Position numbers and translations under genes: made by a program
The notes under the pieces: model-generated
What the model saw: the letters and a program-made list of their open reading frames with translations, nothing else
Told to the model about the DNA's origin: nothing
Database searches by the model: none
NCBI GenBank assembly: GCA_045866215.1
Contig: AP035880.1
Coordinates: 4,278,001 to 4,342,000 of the forward strand
DNA length: 64,000 nucleotides
Direction: 5' to 3'
DNA from: Croceivirga sp009797885
GTDB lineage: Bacteria > Bacteroidota > Bacteroidia > Flavobacteriales > Flavobacteriaceae
In this document: piece after piece, positions 9,539 to 19,003 of the stretch
Position numbering within the stretch: the stretch's first letter is position 1
Layout: each line of letters opens with the position of its first letter

Positions 9539-9870
9539 TACTCCCCTAATTTATTTTTTGCATGTTCCAAACCGAGTTCCACCCAATAGTGCAGTTGTTC
9601 TTCGGTTTGGTAACCTCCTTCCGATACAAACACAAATTCTTTCATGGGTGTTCCGGTAAAATCCATGGGACGTACATGCGCCATTTGGAGCACGGTTTCC
9701 ATTTTTGCCCCCATTACGCGTACCATTACATCCTGGTTTATGGTGCCCACCGTCATTTTTCCTTTGTAGAGGAAGGCAATTCCACCGAACATTTTCTTTT
9801 GGACAAATTCCTCCGGAAATAGCCCAAGAGTGGCTTCAATTCGTTTGGTCAAATCTGGGTTATAGGCCAT
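9538..9870 (-). CDS. TfoX/Sxy N-terminal domain protein
   Basis: 110 residues from the ATG at 9870, which directly follows tsaD (stop at 9873-9875). The pattern KKMFGGIAFLYKGKMTVGTI, VMVRVMG and MDFTGTPMKEFVFV matches the TfoX N-terminal domain. Stand-alone copies are common in Bacteroidota, where a competence role like that of Sxy/TfoX in gammaproteobacteria has not been shown. It sits between tsaD (2 bp away) and rsmE (1-bp overlap), an operon of translation-related genes. A longer reading to 9978 would overlap tsaD and lacks homology-like sequence, so it is not used. Confidence 0.8.
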   Translation of the reverse strand: MAYNPDLTKRIEATLGLFPEEFVQKKMFGGIAFLYKGKMTVGTINQDVMVRVMGAKMETVLQMAHVRPMDFTGTPMKEFVFVSEGGYQTEEQLHYWVELGLEHAKNKLGE

Positions 9871-9872
9871 TT

Positions 9873-10895
9873 TTAAAGTATATATCGCGCTTTTGCAGAA
9901 ACTTCCTGACGGGCAAAATCCCCTTTTAAGTACTTTAGATATCCTACAATACCTATCATTGCGGCATTGTCCGTACAATATTCAAACTTGGGGATGTATG
10001 TTTTCCAACCCAAGGTTTGCTCCATATCCTTGATTCTTTTTCGTATTTCCGAATTCGCGGATACCCCACCACCAATGGTAATTTCCTTAATCCCTGTTAT
10101 TTTGGAGGCCTTTTTAAGCTTGTCCATCAAAATCGCTACGATGGTCTCCTGGATGGACGCACAAATATCGTTGAGATGCTCCTGAACAAAATCGGGGTTT
10201 TCTTTGGTTTTCCTTTGAATGAAATAAAGAATACTGGTTTTTAGTCCGCTAAAACTAAAATTAAGGTGGTCCACCTTGGGCTTTGGAAATTCAAATGCCT
10301 TAGGGTTTCCCTTTTGTGCGTATTGGTCAATTAAAGGTCCTCCAGGATAGGGCAATCCCAATAATTTGGCACTCTTGTCAAAGGCTTCCCCCACGGCATC
10401 ATCCAAACTCTCCCCCAAAATTTCCATATCAAAATAGTCATTGACCTGAACGATTTGGGTGTGCCCGCCACTTATGGTTAACGCAAGAAAAGGAAAGTTG
10501 GGAACGGTTTGGTGTTCTTCCTTAATAAAATGGGCAAGAATATGTGCTTGCATATGGTTCACTTCAATTAAGGGAATACCCAATCCCAGGGCAAGGGATT
10601 TTGCAAAGGAAGTGCCTACCAAAAGGGACCCAAGAAGTCCCGGACCTCTTGTGAAGGCTATGGCGGAGAGTTCATTTTTGCCGATATTTGCCTTGGCCAG
10701 AGCTTGATGGACAACTGGTACAATGTTTTGTTGGTGTGCCCTCGATGCCAACTCGGGAACCACACCACCGTATTGTTGGTGAATTTCCTGATTGGCAACA
10801 ATATTACTTAACACAGTACTGTTACAAAGAATAGCGGCAGAGGTGTCGTCGCAGGAAGACTCAATGGCCAGGATATATTTTTTTGAAGTGTTCAA
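9873..10895 (-). CDS. tsaD: tRNA N6-adenosine threonylcarbamoyltransferase TsaD
   Basis: 340 residues, full length. The ASKHA signature ESSCDDTSAA is at 12-21, the metal-binding His114 and His118 are in VNHMQAHILAH, and GGPLIDQYA and GGGVSANSEIR are also present. TsaD transfers threonylcarbamoyl to A37 of ANN-decoding tRNAs (t6A) with TsaB and TsaE, which are not in the window. The start is TTG at 10895; there is no in-frame ATG before the conserved IESSCDDTS block. It is divergent from tamB. Confidence 0.95.
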   Translation of the reverse strand: MNTSKKYILAIESSCDDTSAAILCNSTVLSNIVANQEIHQQYGGVVPELASRAHQQNIVPVVHQALAKANIGKNELSAIAFTRGPGLLGSLLVGTSFAKSLALGLGIPLIEVNHMQAHILAHFIKEEHQTVPNFPFLALTISGGHTQIVQVNDYFDMEILGESLDDAVGEAFDKSAKLLGLPYPGGPLIDQYAQKGNPKAFEFPKPKVDHLNFSFSGLKTSILYFIQRKTKENPDFVQEHLNDICASIQETIVAILMDKLKKASKITGIKEITIGGGVSANSEIRKRIKDMEQTLGWKTYIPKFEYCTDNAAMIGIVGYLKYLKGDFARQEVSAKARYIL

Positions 10896-10993
10896 TGGCT
10901 TTGGAACGAAAATTGTCCTACAAATATAAAAGGTAACGCGCTATCAAAAAATTAAGGAAAATAGGGGTTAGGCTACTGCTGATACTCATTTTG

Positions 10994-13900
10994 ATGGGTG
11001 TTTTGGCAACTATAGTCTTCTCCCTGCCCATAGTACAGACCAAATTGGCGAAATATGCTACGGATGGCCTTAACCAGGAATTTGGGACCAGTATAAGTAT
11101 TGAAAGGGTGAGGTTTTCCCCGTTTACCTTGGGCGCCACCATAAAGAATATATACGTTGAGGACTATAGGGCGGATACCTTGATACACATCCAAAAACTA
11201 TCCACTTCCATTTTAAACCTGAGAAAAATGATCGACGGGGATATGGAATTTGGGGAAATTGATGTTGATGGGTTGTTGTTGCATATGAAAACCTATGCGG
11301 AGGAGACCAATACCAATTTGGATGTTTTTATTGATAAGTTGGATGATGGAAAACCCAGGGCACCCGGTACCCCACCATTTTTTATGGCAGCTTCGGAAAT
11401 TAACTTAAGCAACAGTCGGTATATGCTCAGCGATGAGAATCTGGAGAATTCCAAAATACTGGATTTCAAAAACCTGGAACTGAGTTCAGAGGATTTCCAA
11501 ATTTTAGGGCCTGACGTTTCCCTACAGATTTTGGAATTGGGTTTAAAAAGTAGAAGGGGCGTTGACCTTAAAAAACTGCAAACCAGGTTTTCGTACACGA
11601 AACAACAAATGCGATTTGATTCCTTGCGCATAGAAACGCCGGAATCCCAGATAAAGGGCCAGTTGGTCTTTGATTATAATCGCGAGGATTTTGCGGATTT
11701 TTTGGACAAAGTTCAAGTATCGGCCCAGTTTGATGAGTCCACCGTGGCCTTTAATGAGATCAACAAATACTTCAACGAATTTGGTAAGGACAGGATCGCC
11801 ACCTTTTCGACCAATGCAAGTGGTGTTCTGAACGATCTGAACTTTGAGGAATTGTTGCTCTTTTCGGACAATACCGGGATACGGGGGGATTTTAACTTTA
11901 AGAACATGTTCAAGGACTCGGAGCCTTTTAAAATGGAGGCCCAGATGAAAAACGTCACTTCCAGTTATTATCAATTGCGGGCCCTGTTGCCCAATATTTT
12001 GGGAAAGAATATTTTACCTACCTCATTTCAAAAATTCGGACAGTTCACCGTAAGGGGAGATACAGAGGTTACGGAAAACTCCATTGATGCCAAAATAAAC
12101 CTCAATACGGCCATTGGCAGTTGTTATTCCGATCTTCAGATGACCAACATCAACAACATTGATGATGCCTCATACAGGGGGTTCGTTTCCTTGATAAATT
12201 TTGATCTGGGAAATTTTTTGAATGACCCAAAGTTTGGTAAAACCTCATTGGATGTTAATGTGGAAGGCCGCGGTTTCATCGCAGAATATCTAAATACCGA
12301 GGCCATTGGAGATGTGTACACCATGGAATTCAATGGGTATCAGTACAAGGATGTTAAGGTTTCCGGGATTATTAAGGAAGAACTCTTTGATGGATCCTTG
12401 ATCAGTAATGACGAAAACCTAAAGCTAAACTTTAAGGGACTTGCCGATTTTAGTCAGGAAGAGAACGACTTTAATTTTATCGCTTCCGTGGATTATGCGG
12501 ATTTGAGCAAGCTGAATTTTATTAAGGAAGAAGTTTCCATTTTTAAGGGAGATGTACGGATGGACATTACCGGCAATACGTTGGATAATATTGTTGGCGA
12601 TCTAAAGTTCTCTGAAACACAATTTCAAAATAAAAACGATACGTATCGTTTTGACGACTTTGCGGTTTCCTCCACATTTGAAAAAGATAGTCTAAGAAAT
12701 ATTCAAATCATTTCCCCGGATATTATCACCGGCTATATGAGGGGGAACTTTAAGGTCAGGGAACTGGGAAGACTTCTACAGAATTCCATAGGAAGTATTT
12801 ATACCAACTACAGGCCATACGAGATTTCGGAAGGACAGAAATTGGATTTCAACTTTCGCATTTACAACAAGATTGTGGATGTGTTCTTTCCCGAAGTGAA
12901 ATTAGGGCCGGATACCTTCATCCGGGGGAATATCAAATCGGACCAGGGAGACTTCAAACTGACATTTAAATCGCCCAGTATTGAGGCGTTCAAAAATGAA
13001 TTCAATGAGGTTGAACTTAAAATAGACAACAAGAACCCACTCTTTAATACCTTTCTGACCGTGGAGGATATGTCCACCGTTTACTATGATGTCCATGATT
13101 TTAACCTGATCAACACCACCTTAAAGGATACTTTGTTCTTCAGGACCGAATTTAAGGGAGGTAGTCAATTTAACGATAGCTATAACTTGAATTTCTATCA
13201 CACCTTTAATAAGGAGAACAAATCCGTAATTGGACTAAAAACCTCGGACATTAACTTTAAGGGCAATACATGGGTATTGAACAAATCCGGGGACAAAAAG
13301 AACAAGGTTATCATAAACCGTACTTTGGATAGTATCCAAATCGATGAGATTCTCATGGACAATAACAATGAGGAGCAAATAAGGCTAAGGGGGGAATTGG
13401 CGGATTCTACCTACAAGGATTTGGAATTAGGATTCAGGATCGTCTCCTTGGATAAAGTAACTCCTTCCATAGACAGTTTAAAATTGGATGGAAAGGTCAA
13501 TGGATTTTTAAACATCTTACAGAAAGATGGCAAGTACCTGCCTTCATCAAGTATGTTGATCAATGACTTTGCGGTCAATGAAATGATCTTGGGGGACATG
13601 GAGTTGGTAATTTTTGGCAACAATGACCTTTCGCAATTTGGCGTCAACTCCTGGATAAGCAAGGACGGGGTGGAAAAATTCAGTTTAAACGGTAATATCA
13701 ATAATGGGCGTAACGAGACTACTTTGGATTTGTTGGCGGCATTCGATGATTTTGATTTGAAACCCTTTGCGCCCTTGGGAGAGGATATTATTTCCAACAT
13801 CCACGGTTTTGTAAATGGTAATGCCCGTATTACCGGAAATGCCAGGAATCCGGCTATGAATGGTACCCTGACCCTAAGTGAAGCCGGTCTGGGAATCCCC

Positions 13901-15415
13901 TACTTAAATGTGGACTACAATTTTGCTCCTTTATCCAGGGTACGGTTATTTGATCAAAGCTTTTATTTTGAGAACATGGCATTGACGGATGCTTCCGAAG
14001 GGACCACCGCATACCTGGACGGTACCATTTCCCATAGGGAATTCGGCGATTGGACATTGGGCTTAAATGTAGATACCAATGGAGAACGATTTTTGATCCT
14101 AAATACGGATTATGAAGAGGAAGCCCTGTATTATGGCACTGGTTTTGCCAATGGAAGAGGTTCCATTTTTGGGCCAACAACAGCATTGAACATAGAATTT
14201 GAGGGTGCTACGGCCCGAGGGACATCCTTAAAAATCCCATTGAGTGATGTGACCAGCGTAGGGGATTATTCCTTTATCAATTTTATTGAAAAAAATCAGG
14301 GGGGGACAATTGCCTCAGAGCGGGTACTGAGTGAATATGAGGGGCTGGAAATGATATTTGACCTGGCCGTTACCCCGGACGCCGAGGTCGAAATTATTGT
14401 GGACAAGGAAAATAAGAGTTCACTGAAAGGTACGGGAGAAGGGCTGTTGTTGATGGAGATCAATACCAATGGCAAATTCAATATGTATGGGGAATTTGTT
14501 GTGGTGACCGGGCAATATCGGTTTAGAAGGGCGGGATTGATAGACAAGACCTTTGTTGTGGAACCGGGAGGGACCATTCTTTGGGACAGTGGCAATCCCC
14601 TGGAAGCCCAATTGGGGCTAAAAGCGGTGTATTCCCTAAATGCCAATCCGGCGCCCCTGTTGGACAATCCTGGAAATACAAGGAGAATACCAACGGAGGT
14701 TGTGGTACGATTGGATGGCGAATTGGAAAACCCCACAATAGATTTTGATATTGAATTCCCAGGAACCAGTTCCGTGGTGAAATCGGAGTTGGAATACAGA
14801 TTACAGGATCCCACTATAGAAAACAATAATGCCTTCTTCCTTTTGGCGCAGGGAACTTTTGTTAATGAACAGACCGGTCTCAATCAGCAAGCGGTCACCG
14901 GAAATCTGATTCAAACGGCTTCCGGATTATTGAACCAGGTATTGGGGGGCAATAATGACAAGCTCAATTTTGGAGTTTCCTATGAACAAGGCTTTCAGGA
15001 TGCCGGAATAGATACGGAGGACAGGATTGGAGTTACCGTTTCCACTCAGATATCCGATCGCGTTTTGGTCAACGGAAGGGTTGGGGTTCCTGTGGGGGGC
15101 GTTTCCGAAACCGTAGTTGCCGGTGATGTGGAGGTGCAGGTACTGTTGAACGAGGAAGGAACACTAAGTGCCAAAATATTCAATCGGGAAAATGTGATTG
15201 AACAATTCCTGGCAGAACGCCAAGGATATACCCAGGGCGTGGGACTTTCCTATCAGGTAGACTTCAATAATTTTAAGGATCTAATGGCACAGATTTTTAG
15301 GCCACGAAAAAAAGAAACGCCCAAGGAAAAAGAAACTTTGGATACTTCCGTGATGGGAAAGGACAGTCTTATTAATTTTCGCTCAAAAAACTCGGTTTCC
15401 CGCCAAAAAAGATAG
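10994..15415 (+). CDS. TamB-like translocation/assembly module protein (DUF490)
   Basis: About 1470 residues. The N-terminal hydrophobic anchor and SLPIVQTKLAKYATDGLN are followed by a very long repetitive beta-rich AsmA/TamB-type region. The C-terminal DUF490 part includes GQYRFRRAGLIDKTF, GGTILWDSGNPLEAQL and VLGGNNDKLNFGVSYEQG. TamB-type proteins bridge inner and outer membranes and move lipids or assist outer-membrane protein assembly. The first ATG (10994) cuts into the membrane anchor. The frame is open back to 10937 and encodes a basic stretch (AIKKLRKIGVRLLLILI) that should belong to the anchor, so the true start may be a non-ATG codon upstream. An in-frame TAA at 10934-10936 separates this from an ATG at 10895. 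Confidence 0.85.
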   Translation: MGVLATIVFSLPIVQTKLAKYATDGLNQEFGTSISIERVRFSPFTLGATIKNIYVEDYRADTLIHIQKLSTSILNLRKMIDGDMEFGEIDVDGLLLHMKTYAEETNTNLDVFIDKLDDGKPRAPGTPPFFMAASEINLSNSRYMLSDENLENSKILDFKNLELSSEDFQILGPDVSLQILELGLKSRRGVDLKKLQTRFSYTKQQMRFDSLRIETPESQIKGQLVFDYNREDFADFLDKVQVSAQFDESTVAFNEINKYFNEFGKDRIATFSTNASGVLNDLNFEELLLFSDNTGIRGDFNFKNMFKDSEPFKMEAQMKNVTSSYYQLRALLPNILGKNILPTSFQKFGQFTVRGDTEVTENSIDAKINLNTAIGSCYSDLQMTNINNIDDASYRGFVSLINFDLGNFLNDPKFGKTSLDVNVEGRGFIAEYLNTEAIGDVYTMEFNGYQYKDVKVSGIIKEELFDGSLISNDENLKLNFKGLADFSQEENDFNFIASVDYADLSKLNFIKEEVSIFKGDVRMDITGNTLDNIVGDLKFSETQFQNKNDTYRFDDFAVSSTFEKDSLRNIQIISPDIITGYMRGNFKVRELGRLLQNSIGSIYTNYRPYEISEGQKLDFNFRIYNKIVDVFFPEVKLGPDTFIRGNIKSDQGDFKLTFKSPSIEAFKNEFNEVELKIDNKNPLFNTFLTVEDMSTVYYDVHDFNLINTTLKDTLFFRTEFKGGSQFNDSYNLNFYHTFNKENKSVIGLKTSDINFKGNTWVLNKSGDKKNKVIINRTLDSIQIDEILMDNNNEEQIRLRGELADSTYKDLELGFRIVSLDKVTPSIDSLKLDGKVNGFLNILQKDGKYLPSSSMLINDFAVNEMILGDMELVIFGNNDLSQFGVNSWISKDGVEKFSLNGNINNGRNETTLDLLAAFDDFDLKPFAPLGEDIISNIHGFVNGNARITGNARNPAMNGTLTLSEAGLGIPYLNVDYNFAPLSRVRLFDQSFYFENMALTDASEGTTAYLDGTISHREFGDWTLGLNVDTNGERFLILNTDYEEEALYYGTGFANGRGSIFGPTTALNIEFEGATARGTSLKIPLSDVTSVGDYSFINFIEKNQGGTIASERVLSEYEGLEMIFDLAVTPDAEVEIIVDKENKSSLKGTGEGLLLMEINTNGKFNMYGEFVVVTGQYRFRRAGLIDKTFVVEPGGTILWDSGNPLEAQLGLKAVYSLNANPAPLLDNPGNTRRIPTEVVVRLDGELENPTIDFDIEFPGTSSVVKSELEYRLQDPTIENNNAFFLLAQGTFVNEQTGLNQQAVTGNLIQTASGLLNQVLGGNNDKLNFGVSYEQGFQDAGIDTEDRIGVTVSTQISDRVLVNGRVGVPVGGVSETVVAGDVEVQVLLNEEGTLSAKIFNRENVIEQFLAERQGYTQGVGLSYQVDFNNFKDLMAQIFRPRKKETPKEKETLDTSVMGKDSLINFRSKNSVSRQKR

Positions 15416-15434
15416 AATTTTATCATTTTTCAAT

Positions 15435-15460
15435 ACGTTTTTGTACGAAAACGTTTGAAA
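15435..15460. promoter_or_regulatory. Possible LacI-type operator and hairpin upstream of pfkA
   Basis: Between tamB and pfkA an imperfect palindrome (ACGTTTTT, loop, GAAAACGT) runs straight into AAACGTTT, the central-CG palindrome typical of LacI-family operators. It lies about 60-80 bp upstream of the putative -7 box. It lacks a T-tract, so it is a poor intrinsic terminator. Regulatory meaning is inference. Confidence 0.25.
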
Positions 15461-15516
15461 AAAGCCTTGTAACATAAAGTAGGACAAAGCTCATTTTTTT
15501 ATTAGGGGAAGTTTGC

Positions 15517-15524
15517 TAGCTTTG
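15517..15524 (+). promoter_or_regulatory. Bacteroidota -7 box (TAGCTTTG) for pfkA-gapA
   Basis: Exact match to TAnnTTTG, 16 bp before the pfkA ATG, which implies a very short leader. The -33 region is only T-rich, without a clear TTG. Confidence 0.5.
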
Positions 15525-15540
15525 ACGTTTAATAAAAAAA

Positions 15541-16527
15541 ATGGCCAATAGCATCAGTAAAATAGCCGTCCTGACCTCAGGAGGCGATTCCCCCGGAATG
15601 AATGCAGCCATTCGTTCCGTGGTAAGGTCCTGTGCATACATGAAGCTTAAATGTGTTGCCATTTATCGCGGATATCAGGGAATGATCGATGGGGATTTCA
15701 AGGAAATGAATGCCCGTAGTGTGAATAACATTATCAATAAGGGCGGAACGATCCTTAAGTCTGCACGGTGTATGGAGTTTAGAACACCGGAAGGCAGAAA
15801 GAAGGGACATGACCAATTAAAAAAGCATAATGTGGATGCTTTGGTAGTGATTGGGGGCAATGGCAGTTTCGCCGGGGCCTTAAAGTTAAATGAAGAGTTC
15901 AATTTTCCCGTGATGGGAATCCCGGGAACCATTGACAACGATATTTTGGGAACGTCCTATACCATAGGGTTTGACACGGCCATTAATACTGTAGTGGAAG
16001 TCATTGACAAAATCAGGGACACCGCCAGTTCCCACAACCGCTTGTTTTTTATAGAGGTAATGGGAAGGGACGTGGGACACATTGCGTTGAATGCGGGTGT
16101 TGGCGCAGGAGCTGAGGAGATTTTGATCCCTGAACAAAACCTGGGCCTTGATCGTCTTTTGGACTCCTTAAAACGAAGTAAAAAATCAGGGAAATCCTCA
16201 AGTATAGTTATCGTTGCGGAAGGCGATAAGACGGGAAAGAATGTTTTTGAACTTAAGGAATATGTAGAAGAACATTTACCCATCTACGATGTAAGGGTCT
16301 CAGTTTTGGGCCATATGCAACGCGGGGGAAACCCCACCTGTTTTGACCGTGTCTTGGCGAGTAGAATGGGGGTAAGGGCAGTGGAAGCGCTAATTGAGGG
16401 CAAAACAAATTATATGGTGGGGATAAGGGACCATAAACTGATCCTTACCCCAATAAGCGAGGCAATTAAAGCACATACAGCGGTCGATGAGGAACTCATT
16501 AGGGTTTCGGATATTATGACCACATAA
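15541..16527 (+). CDS. pfkA: ATP-dependent 6-phosphofructokinase
   Basis: 328 residues, typical of bacterial PfkA. The ATP-binding GGDSPGMNAAIR is at 14-25, the catalytic GTIDNDI is at about 128-134, MGRDVGHIA binds fructose 6-phosphate, and GHMQRGGNP is present. It phosphorylates fructose 6-phosphate in the committed step of glycolysis. The glycine in GGDSPGMN favours ATP over pyrophosphate as donor. It is followed 19 bp later by gapA, so glycolytic genes form a transcription unit, probably from the -7 box at 15517. Confidence 0.96.
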   Translation: MANSISKIAVLTSGGDSPGMNAAIRSVVRSCAYMKLKCVAIYRGYQGMIDGDFKEMNARSVNNIINKGGTILKSARCMEFRTPEGRKKGHDQLKKHNVDALVVIGGNGSFAGALKLNEEFNFPVMGIPGTIDNDILGTSYTIGFDTAINTVVEVIDKIRDTASSHNRLFFIEVMGRDVGHIALNAGVGAGAEEILIPEQNLGLDRLLDSLKRSKKSGKSSSIVIVAEGDKTGKNVFELKEYVEEHLPIYDVRVSVLGHMQRGGNPTCFDRVLASRMGVRAVEALIEGKTNYMVGIRDHKLILTPISEAIKAHTAVDEELIRVSDIMTT

Positions 16528-16546
16528 ACAACTAAAAATAGAACAT

Positions 16547-17548
16547 ATGGCAAAAGTAAAAATTGGAATCAACGGATTTGGTAGAATCGGTAGATTGGTC
16601 TTAAGGGCATCGGTGAAACGGGACAATGTAGAAGTTGTGGCCATCAACGATTTATTGGATGTTGAACACTTGGCATATTTATTGAAATATGACTCGGTAC
16701 ATGGAAGGTTTGATGGCACCGTTGATGTTAAGGACGGACACTTAATAGTAAATGGTAAAACCGTTCGTATCACAGCGGAGCGCGATCCCAAAAACCTGAA
16801 GTGGGATGAGGTAGGAGCGGACATCGTTGCGGAATGTACGGGTATTTTCACCACTTTGGAAACCGCACAATACCATATTGATGGTGGAGCCAAAAAAGTG
16901 GTTATTTCCGCACCATCCAAAGATGCGCCAATGTTTGTAATGGGGGTAAACCACCAAGCGGTAAAAGCCAGTGACACCATTGTGTCCAATGCATCCTGCA
17001 CCACCAATTGTTTGGCACCATTGGCCAAGGTTTTGAACGATAACTTTGGAATTGTCGAAGGTTTAATGACCACGGTCCACGCTACAACAGCTACACAATT
17101 GACCGTTGATGGCCCCTCAAAAAAGGATTATAGGGGAGGGAGGAGCGCCATGTTGAATATCATTCCAGCTTCCACAGGTGCTGCCAAGGCAGTCACTAAA
17201 GTAATCCCCGAATTACAGGGGAAATTGACAGGTATGGCTTTCCGGGTGCCTACAGCGGATGTTTCCGTTGTCGATCTTACGGTGAGACTGGAGAAGGATA
17301 CCTCCTATGACGAAATCAAAAAAGTCTTTAAAGCAGCTTCCGAAGGGGAATTGAAAGGAATATTGGGATATACGGAAGAAGCAGTAGTTTCCCAGGATTT
17401 TGTTTCCGACGCGCGAACCAGCATTTTTGATGCCGGAGCCGGGATTGAATTGAACTCCAACTTCTTCAAGGTCATCTCCTGGTACGATAATGAAGCGGGA
17501 TATTCCCACAAATTGGTTGACCTTGCCGAACACGTGGCCGCACTTTAA
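16547..17548 (+). CDS. gapA: Type I glyceraldehyde-3-phosphate dehydrogenase
   Basis: 333 residues, full length. The NAD-binding Rossmann motif INGFGRIGRL is at the N-terminus, the catalytic cysteine is in SNASCTTNCLAP at about residue 150, HATTATQ holds the following conserved stretch, and WYDNEAGYSHKLVDL closes the protein. It oxidises glyceraldehyde 3-phosphate to 1,3-bisphosphoglycerate. Position directly after pfkA supports a glycolytic rather than gluconeogenic role. A terminator hairpin follows. Confidence 0.96.
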   Translation: MAKVKIGINGFGRIGRLVLRASVKRDNVEVVAINDLLDVEHLAYLLKYDSVHGRFDGTVDVKDGHLIVNGKTVRITAERDPKNLKWDEVGADIVAECTGIFTTLETAQYHIDGGAKKVVISAPSKDAPMFVMGVNHQAVKASDTIVSNASCTTNCLAPLAKVLNDNFGIVEGLMTTVHATTATQLTVDGPSKKDYRGGRSAMLNIIPASTGAAKAVTKVIPELQGKLTGMAFRVPTADVSVVDLTVRLEKDTSYDEIKKVFKAASEGELKGILGYTEEAVVSQDFVSDARTSIFDAGAGIELNSNFFKVISWYDNEAGYSHKLVDLAEHVAAL

Positions 17549-17561
17549 CCAAGCATAACAG

Positions 17562-17613
17562 TATTCCTGAAAATATGGGGTAAAATCCTTATTTTCAGGA
17601 ATATTTATTTTTA
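17562..17613 (+). terminator. Intrinsic terminator after gapA
   Basis: Inverted repeat TATTCCTGAAAATA (17562-17575) and TATTTTCAGGAATA (17590-17603), a perfect 14-bp stem with a 14-nt loop, followed by a T-rich tract. It ends only about 5 bp before the next ATG, so it could also act as a leader structure for the kinase gene. Confidence 0.75.
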
Positions 17614-17618
17614 CAGGA

Positions 17619-18470
17619 ATGATTTTAATAGTTGATAGTGGCGCCACTAAATCGGATTGGATTGCCTTGGATGAAAATGGCGAACAACTGTTCGTTACCC
17701 AAACCTTGGGATTGAGTCCGGAAGTACTGACCAGGGAGGTCATAGAAGACCGTTTGGCGAACAATTTTGAACTTTCAAAAAATAGAGAGGCCGTTAGCCG
17801 ACTCTATTTCTACGGGGCGGGTTGCGGTACGGATAGGATGAAAAAATTCCTTAAAGGGATTTTCGGTGATTTTTTCCCCAATGCAAAAGCCGAAGTTAGG
17901 GAGGACACCTATGCTGCAATTTATTCGACGACCAAAATAGGTTCCCAAGGTATCGTATGTATTTTAGGAACGGGTTCCAATTGCAGCTATTACGATGGAC
18001 ATCAATTGTTTCAGAAGGTAACCTCTTTAGGCTATATCCCTATGGATGACGGTAGTGGAAACTTTTTTGGAAGGAAATTACTTCGAGATTACTACTTTCA
18101 TAAAATGCCACAGGATTTGGGAATTAAATTTGCCAAGGAGTACGAATTGGAGGCTGATGTCATCAAAGACAATTTATACAAGCAGCCCAATCCCAATACT
18201 TATTTGGCCACCTTTGCCAGGTTCATCATTGAGAACAAGAACCATCCCTACTGTCGTGGTGTCATAGATAAGGGCTTTCAACAATTTGTGAACAATTACA
18301 TCATGCAATTTGAACTGGCCACTAAGGTTCCCATTCATTTTGTGGGAAGTATTGCCCATTTTCTTAAAGAGGAATTGACCACTGTCCTGGAACGAAACGA
18401 TTTGATCCTTGGGGTTATAAGAAGGAGGCCTATCGATGGGCTGGTGGAATTCCATCAAAATACGATCTAG
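17619..18470 (+). CDS. BadF/BadG/BcrA/BcrD-type kinase, probable N-acetylglucosamine kinase
   Basis: 283 residues. ASKHA-fold signatures are IVDSGATKSDWIAL (phosphate 1, residues 4-17), FYGAGCGTD, ILGTGSNCSYYDG and MDDGSGNFFGRKLLRDYYF. This matches the N-acetylglucosamine kinase-like branch common in Flavobacteriaceae. It would phosphorylate amino sugars, such as those recovered from cell wall or chitin, in the cytoplasm. Substrate choice is inferred from the family only. It lies right after the gapA terminator on the same strand. Confidence 0.8.
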   Translation: MILIVDSGATKSDWIALDENGEQLFVTQTLGLSPEVLTREVIEDRLANNFELSKNREAVSRLYFYGAGCGTDRMKKFLKGIFGDFFPNAKAEVREDTYAAIYSTTKIGSQGIVCILGTGSNCSYYDGHQLFQKVTSLGYIPMDDGSGNFFGRKLLRDYYFHKMPQDLGIKFAKEYELEADVIKDNLYKQPNPNTYLATFARFIIENKNHPYCRGVIDKGFQQFVNNYIMQFELATKVPIHFVGSIAHFLKEELTTVLERNDLILGVIRRRPIDGLVEFHQNTI

Positions 18471-18632
18471 CCTTCGATTCGATTTATGGTGACTTGATAA
18501 TCATGGCTTTAAGTCCCTTTGATAAAGAAACCGTGCGGCCCCATTTCAAACCGATCAGTTGCCATCCCTGCTTGTTACCCTGAATAAAGTCGAAGGGAAA
18601 GTAGGAATCCACTCGCATGGCAACTATTATGG

Positions 18633-18653
18633 ATTCCGCATCAAGTGCGGAAT
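18633..18653. repeat. REP-like hairpin ATTCCGCA/TGCGGAAT
   Basis: A perfect 8-bp stem with a 5-nt loop, embedded in non-coding DNA and followed by GACGGG. The form (ATTCCGCA...TGCGGAATGAC) is typical of interspersed extragenic repeats; copy number elsewhere in the genome cannot be seen here. Confidence 0.5.
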
Positions 18654-18745
18654 GACGGGAAAAGGTCACCCCGAAGCCATCTTCAAAAATCACCCACCAT
18701 GCCGTCATTTCCACCAAAGGGAGAAATCAAAATCCCATTAACGGA

Positions 18746-18784
18746 TTTCTCAATCGGCGCTTCGCACCTCATTTCGAAATGACA
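18746..18784. repeat. Direct repeat copy 1 with CATTTCGAAATG palindrome
   Basis: Matches copy 2 at 18966-19003 over about 38 bp (shared core TCAATCGGC, then CTTCGCAC, then TTTCGAAATGA) with a few substitutions. It also forms an AAATGAC/GTCATTT inverted repeat with 18799-18805. Confidence 0.6.
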
Positions 18785-18965
18785 TTTAAATGTATTTTGT
18801 CATTTAGAATCGAAACTGAACATCGTGAAGTTGAGCGTGAGAAATCTAAAAAACTTCAGTGTTCAAAAATCCTAAATAGCTACAATGGTATTTGCTGGTG
18901 AAGGATTTTTTGGCATTTTGGTCATGGAATTGGTACTGTAGTAATCTCTTTTGCATGTTTTGGAA

Positions 18966-19003
18966 TTTTTCAATCGGCTCTTCGCACGTCGTTTCGAAAT
19001 GAT
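18966..19003. repeat. Direct repeat copy 2 with TTTCGAAA palindrome
   Basis: Second copy of the element at 18746-18784, 220 bp downstream in the same orientation, with differences in the spacer bases (CTCTTCGCACGTCG against CGCTTCGCACCTCA). Confidence 0.6.

Noticed and set aside
9866..9872. Competence role for the TfoX-like gene
   Set aside because: Only the N-terminal domain is present and no competence genes are near, so a function in DNA uptake is not claimed.
9538..9978. Longer TfoX-like protein starting at 9978
   Set aside because: The extra 36 residues overlap tsaD in another frame and do not resemble the family; the ATG at 9870 fits the domain start.
18559..18741. Short frame in the spacer after the NagK-like gene
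   Set aside because: It runs through REP-like repeats and encodes no recognisable domain.
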